A stretch of 64,000 bases of DNA from positions 62,001 to 126,000 of the forward strand of contig JAANDG010000420.1 in the NCBI GenBank assembly GCA_036852015.1. The letters run 5' to 3'. This document shows positions 60,951 to 64,000 of this stretch, piece after piece; position 1 is the first letter of the stretch, and each line of letters opens with the position of its first letter. The position numbers and the translations under genes are program-made. The DNA comes from Pelodera strongyloides. Its lineage: Eukaryota > Nematoda > Chromadorea > Rhabditida > Rhabditidae. A model generated the notes under the pieces. The model ran no database searches, was not told the DNA's origin, and saw only the letters and a list, made by a program, of their open reading frames with translations.

Positions 60951-63900
60951 TTAAGTTTGTTCATTTTTGTCCGGCTTTGTGACACCCGACGTGATTCCAG
61001 AATTAGGATTGTTGGATTGTGTAGCACTTTGCGCCGTTCTCGAAAAGTTCATAATTTTCTTGCCCGCGCAGAAGAATCGTAGTATTGCGTTACGGTAGTC
61101 TTCTGAAAATCAATGGAATTGTAGGAAAAGTTTTTTGGACCCATCCGAGTATGCGGCCGGACGAGTTCTGATTTTCGGTTCCGCCCTGTTCATTCTTCAT
61201 ATGTTTTAAATGTCCCAAAAACGATAAAACGTGGAAAAGTGGCTCATTGCTTCCCTGCATGTTCCTTTGTATTATTTTTATTCAATTTCGTATATTCAAG
61301 GTTTTTAATCGCACTGCTACCATTTAGTTGCCAAAGTAATAGTTTTGCACATATAATGAGCGACACTTGTGAGAAATTGCGTTCTGTTTGCATAACTATG
61401 CTTGCCCTATGGGATTGTATTTTCGTGTTGGTTGTTGTTCTTTCGACTCATAAATAAAAGCGGCGCATTCCGTTAATGTGACGTCATTCTTTGTGACTTA
61501 CTAATGAAAAACAATGAAATGAGCGGATCGATGACTGGGAAGCAAGTGGTCAGAGCCGATACGCCGTGTCCGATACTGATCTCGAGGCCGAACGCCGAAC
61601 CGAGAAACACAATTGCGATCGGAGTGTGCGAGGTGACGATGGGAATAATTGTCTGCAATTATGTGAGTGGCCTCAAATTGTCAAAACTTGCGCGATACTT
61701 TGTTGTCGTAATAAATGTTACGTTATGTTCTATAACAGTGGCATCATTGAGAATTCACGAGAATCGTGCACTGTCGGTCTGCATCTCCTGCCTTCTCATT
61801 ATTTCTAACTACCGATCCTTCCATTTAATCTCTTCATCTCTTTCTTGTCACTGCGTCTGGTTCGCTTGTGCGCACAAAACATCTCCATGTAATCTCTGCA
61901 CTCTGAGCAGAACTGCTGAGCTAGGTTGCCTAATATTTCGCAGCTGCGGTGCACTGCACACCGCATCACAGATGACTATTGACAGGCAGAAAAATAAAAT
62001 GTGGCAAACCTGAAGCATCAGCACCCTGAACAACTGCTTCTGAAGGGATTTTGTGCGCTCGCTCATATCCGTCTGGAATGGTTATTACTTGCAATTATAT
62101 ATTTTTTTCATAATTCAATTTAAATCCACTATTTGCATTACTTTCGCATCTTCATACTTACAATTAGTTGAATGATGGTTCGAATTCTGTATATTTTGTG
62201 TCCCACGTTCTGCATGACTCAACATACATTTGACCCCTGAACTGAACATATCCTTAATTTTTCTTTATAAAATATTGTGTAACAACTCACATTGAAGACG
62301 ATTCTCGGGATGAGAATAGCGAATGAGACAATACAAACGGTACACGTGAATAGGATCACAACAACGACGCCCATACCAAAACAGTCGGTGAAAACCCATT
62401 TGTTATCGTACTGAAAATAGTTCTCTGAAACGAAAAGTAAGACTACATTTTTACTTCACTTTCGGTAAGATTTTCGTCACCGGTGGAATGTATGTTTCAT
62501 GTAAATGCTTTCCATGTAAACCCGTTTTTTGTGTCACTAAATGTTACCACAGAGCGTCAGAGTTCACGTTCTCATATCTACATGCCAAACTCACATAGTA
62601 GAGTGGTCCTGTGTATCCCCTCTCATAAATGCTGATGTTGAAGTTTTTCTTCATTTCTTCGTAACCGAGGTCATCTTTAACTTTTCGCATTTCCAATAAA
62701 CCGATGCACATTCCAAACCAGGTTCCAGTGACAGCCCAGTAGAGAAAGAACCAAAAGGCGATCCATCGAGGTGCCGACCAAAGGTGACCGAGGTTGAACC
62801 TGGGGATTTTTATTATATTGGATCTGGAAACATGAAACGGCTTCCGTCCCGACCGCTTTCGCCTCTTGGAGGATTGCATCTGGCTATGTTCTGTCCTGCT
62901 AGATCTCCTTGCACCCTGCAAGGTTCTAGTCAATTTAGTTGAGAGTTGAGGGGCCTATTTTTTCATTATAAATGACGTGTTGTGTTTTTTACAGTTTACT
63001 TTTCAAACATTGGAATACTCGACTGCTACCAGAGGGTTCAATAGAAGCAATTTTCGTGTTATAACTTCTGTACTGATATCGTGACTACGCCCTCATAATT
63101 ATGCACTTTGCACGTACACTCAATCCCAAACTAGAGTTCATTTGTCATGGTCCTAGGCGTCTGAATATAAGATCTTTGCTTAAAGGAGGAGGCTCACGAG
63201 AATGAAGTGCTCGAATAGTTTCCTTTTATCGAAAGATGATGGTATTAAGTTCCGAAAGACATGTTTTACAATGCAAAAGCTTTTAACTGGAAGGAGTAAA
63301 TCAATATAAAACTATGAATTCTATCAAAACTTTGGATCGTAAAAAATAGTTGATTTCCATAGTGGGCATGCAAATTTTGTGCTGGCTTGCAAAATGACTT
63401 GTAAATTTGCATGTTTAGCTTTGAAGTCTACCTTGCATACGATAGGTTATTTTATTTGACTTCGAGTTCTTAGATTAATTAATTCTTCCAAACTAAAGCG
63501 CTGAACCTTATAATACTTGTTTTTTGGAAAATAAACCCATTATCCTTCGATAAAAGGAAACTATTTGAGCACTTTGAGCCTCCTCCTTTAATAATTCAAA
63601 TCGAAATGCTAGCCCCTTTGGAAAATTTGCATATGATAAGCAAATCATATGGTGTATACCATGCTAATTTTGTACGATCGTCCACGGTAATCGTACAAAA
63701 TTAGCATAGGATACATAGAATTTGTTTATCACATGCAAATTTTCCAAAGGGGCTAGCATTTCCCTTTAAGGCGCAAAGATCTTTTCTGGTTACCGTACTT
63801 TACAGCAACTAATTGTTTATGTTAAAGTGCGGGGGCCATGTCACAAGAAGGACAACATTTTATGTTAAAGTATGGGGCCAAATTATAAGAACGACAACAT

Positions 63901-64000
63901 TTAGACGTACTTGCAGATGGCGATATAACGATAAATAAAGTGATAACTCAAAATAAGCAAAGCTTGACAATAACTGCCGGCAAACCAACTGACGAAAATA
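60951..64000 (-). CDS. Str-family chemoreceptor 3 (runs off the right edge)
   Basis: Minus-strand exons present: 63913 to beyond 64000 (partial), 62595-62799, 62291-62410, 62010-62072, 61502-61652 and 60951-61102. Lengths and phases match receptors 1 and 2. Motifs: SYHFIYRYIAIC, WIAFWFFLYWAVTGTWFGMC, MRKVKDDLGYEEMKKNFN, FGMGVVVVILFTCTVC, TKSLQKQLFRVLMLQ, HTPIAIVFLGSAFGLEIS, FPVIDPLISLFFI, KDYRNAI; the tail is Ser/Asn/Thr-rich and ends PDKNEQT. The first two or three exons are outside the window. The frame of the third exon reads open into the upstream intron, which is not evidence for a longer exon. Confidence 0.85.
63180..63591. repeat. Foldback repeat, family G
   Basis: Ends TTAAAGGAGGAGGCTCACGA and TTTGAGCCTCCTCCTTTAA, with inverted AGTGCTCGAATAGTTTCCTT arms. 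It lies in an intron of chemoreceptor 3. Confidence 0.75.
63604..63769. repeat. Foldback repeat, family H
   Basis: AAATGCTAGCCCCTTTGGAA near the left is repeated inverted as TTCCAAAGGGGCTAGCATTT on the right, ending CCCTTTAA. The centre has ATTTTGTACGATCG / CGTACAAAAT. It is adjacent to family G. Confidence 0.8.
63818..63908. repeat. Tandem duplication, ~46-base unit
   Basis: Two copies of TTATGTTAAAGT...GGGGCCA...AAG.ACAACATTT lie directly before the partial receptor exon. Confidence 0.75.

Noticed and set aside
61504..62013. 169-residue plus-strand ORF
   Set aside because: Antisense to exons 7 and 6 and the intervening intron of chemoreceptor 3.
62544..62933. 129-residue minus-strand ORF treated as one exon
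   Set aside because: Its first third is intron read-through; the receptor exon begins after CCCCAG at 62799.
1..64000. CRISPR arrays, bacterial-type operons, rRNA
   Set aside because: No evenly spaced direct repeats with unique spacers, no Shine-Dalgarno-linked ORFs and no rRNA sequence were found; the window is eukaryotic.

Overview
The window is nuclear DNA of a nematode, most likely a free-living rhabditid (Caenorhabditis or a near relative). The evidence is many small exons with GT...TTTCAG borders, acceptor-like TTTCAG sites directly before start codons (as in trans-splicing or outrons), a cluster of Str-type chemoreceptors, and introns full of short foldback (MITE-like) repeats with TTAAAGG... 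ends. Gene models were assembled by hand from reading-frame and splice-phase agreement; none was checked against transcripts or databases.

Layout. 1-13.9 kb is almost gene-free: foldback repeats, a ~180-bp satellite (6.7-7.9 kb), a decayed Ty3/gypsy-like fragment, GC-rich palindromic blocks, two decayed tRNA-like sequences and a set of exon-like blocks with no consistent frame. 13.9-18.1 kb holds two head-to-head paralogues with identical exon lengths, encoding secreted Gly/Tyr/Asp/Lys-rich proteins of 223 residues. 18.4-23.4 kb holds minus-strand exons, one ending in PRPLRFGR (a possible FLP neuropeptide), and a ~0.9-kb palindrome. 24.4-26.4 kb is the 3' part of a probable membrane protein gene. 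28.2-32.3 kb is a 14-exon gene for a secreted 339-residue protein of unknown family.

34.6-41.6 kb is a complete 19-exon gene for a GBA2-type non-lysosomal glucosylceramidase (GH116, 811 residues). Its second intron carries a miniature LTR element (TRIM) with 296-bp LTRs and 5-bp target duplications. Convergent to it on the minus strand lie a small ORF and an ABHD12-like serine hydrolase (42.2-47.7 kb), spaced like an operon. The hydrolase has an apparent one-base frameshift. From 48.0 kb to the right edge there are three tandem minus-strand Str-family seven-transmembrane chemoreceptor genes; the last runs off the window and its exons look mosaic between the other two.

Functionally the genes are not an obvious pathway. 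GBA2 and ABHD12 proteins are both membrane-associated lipid hydrolases, but that pairing may be chance. The most informative signals are evolutionary: a recent inverted duplication with a MITE in one copy only, exon-level mosaicism among receptor genes, the TRIM insertion, and heavy intronic colonisation by foldback elements. I saw no CRISPR array, bacterial operon or other clearly new molecular system.
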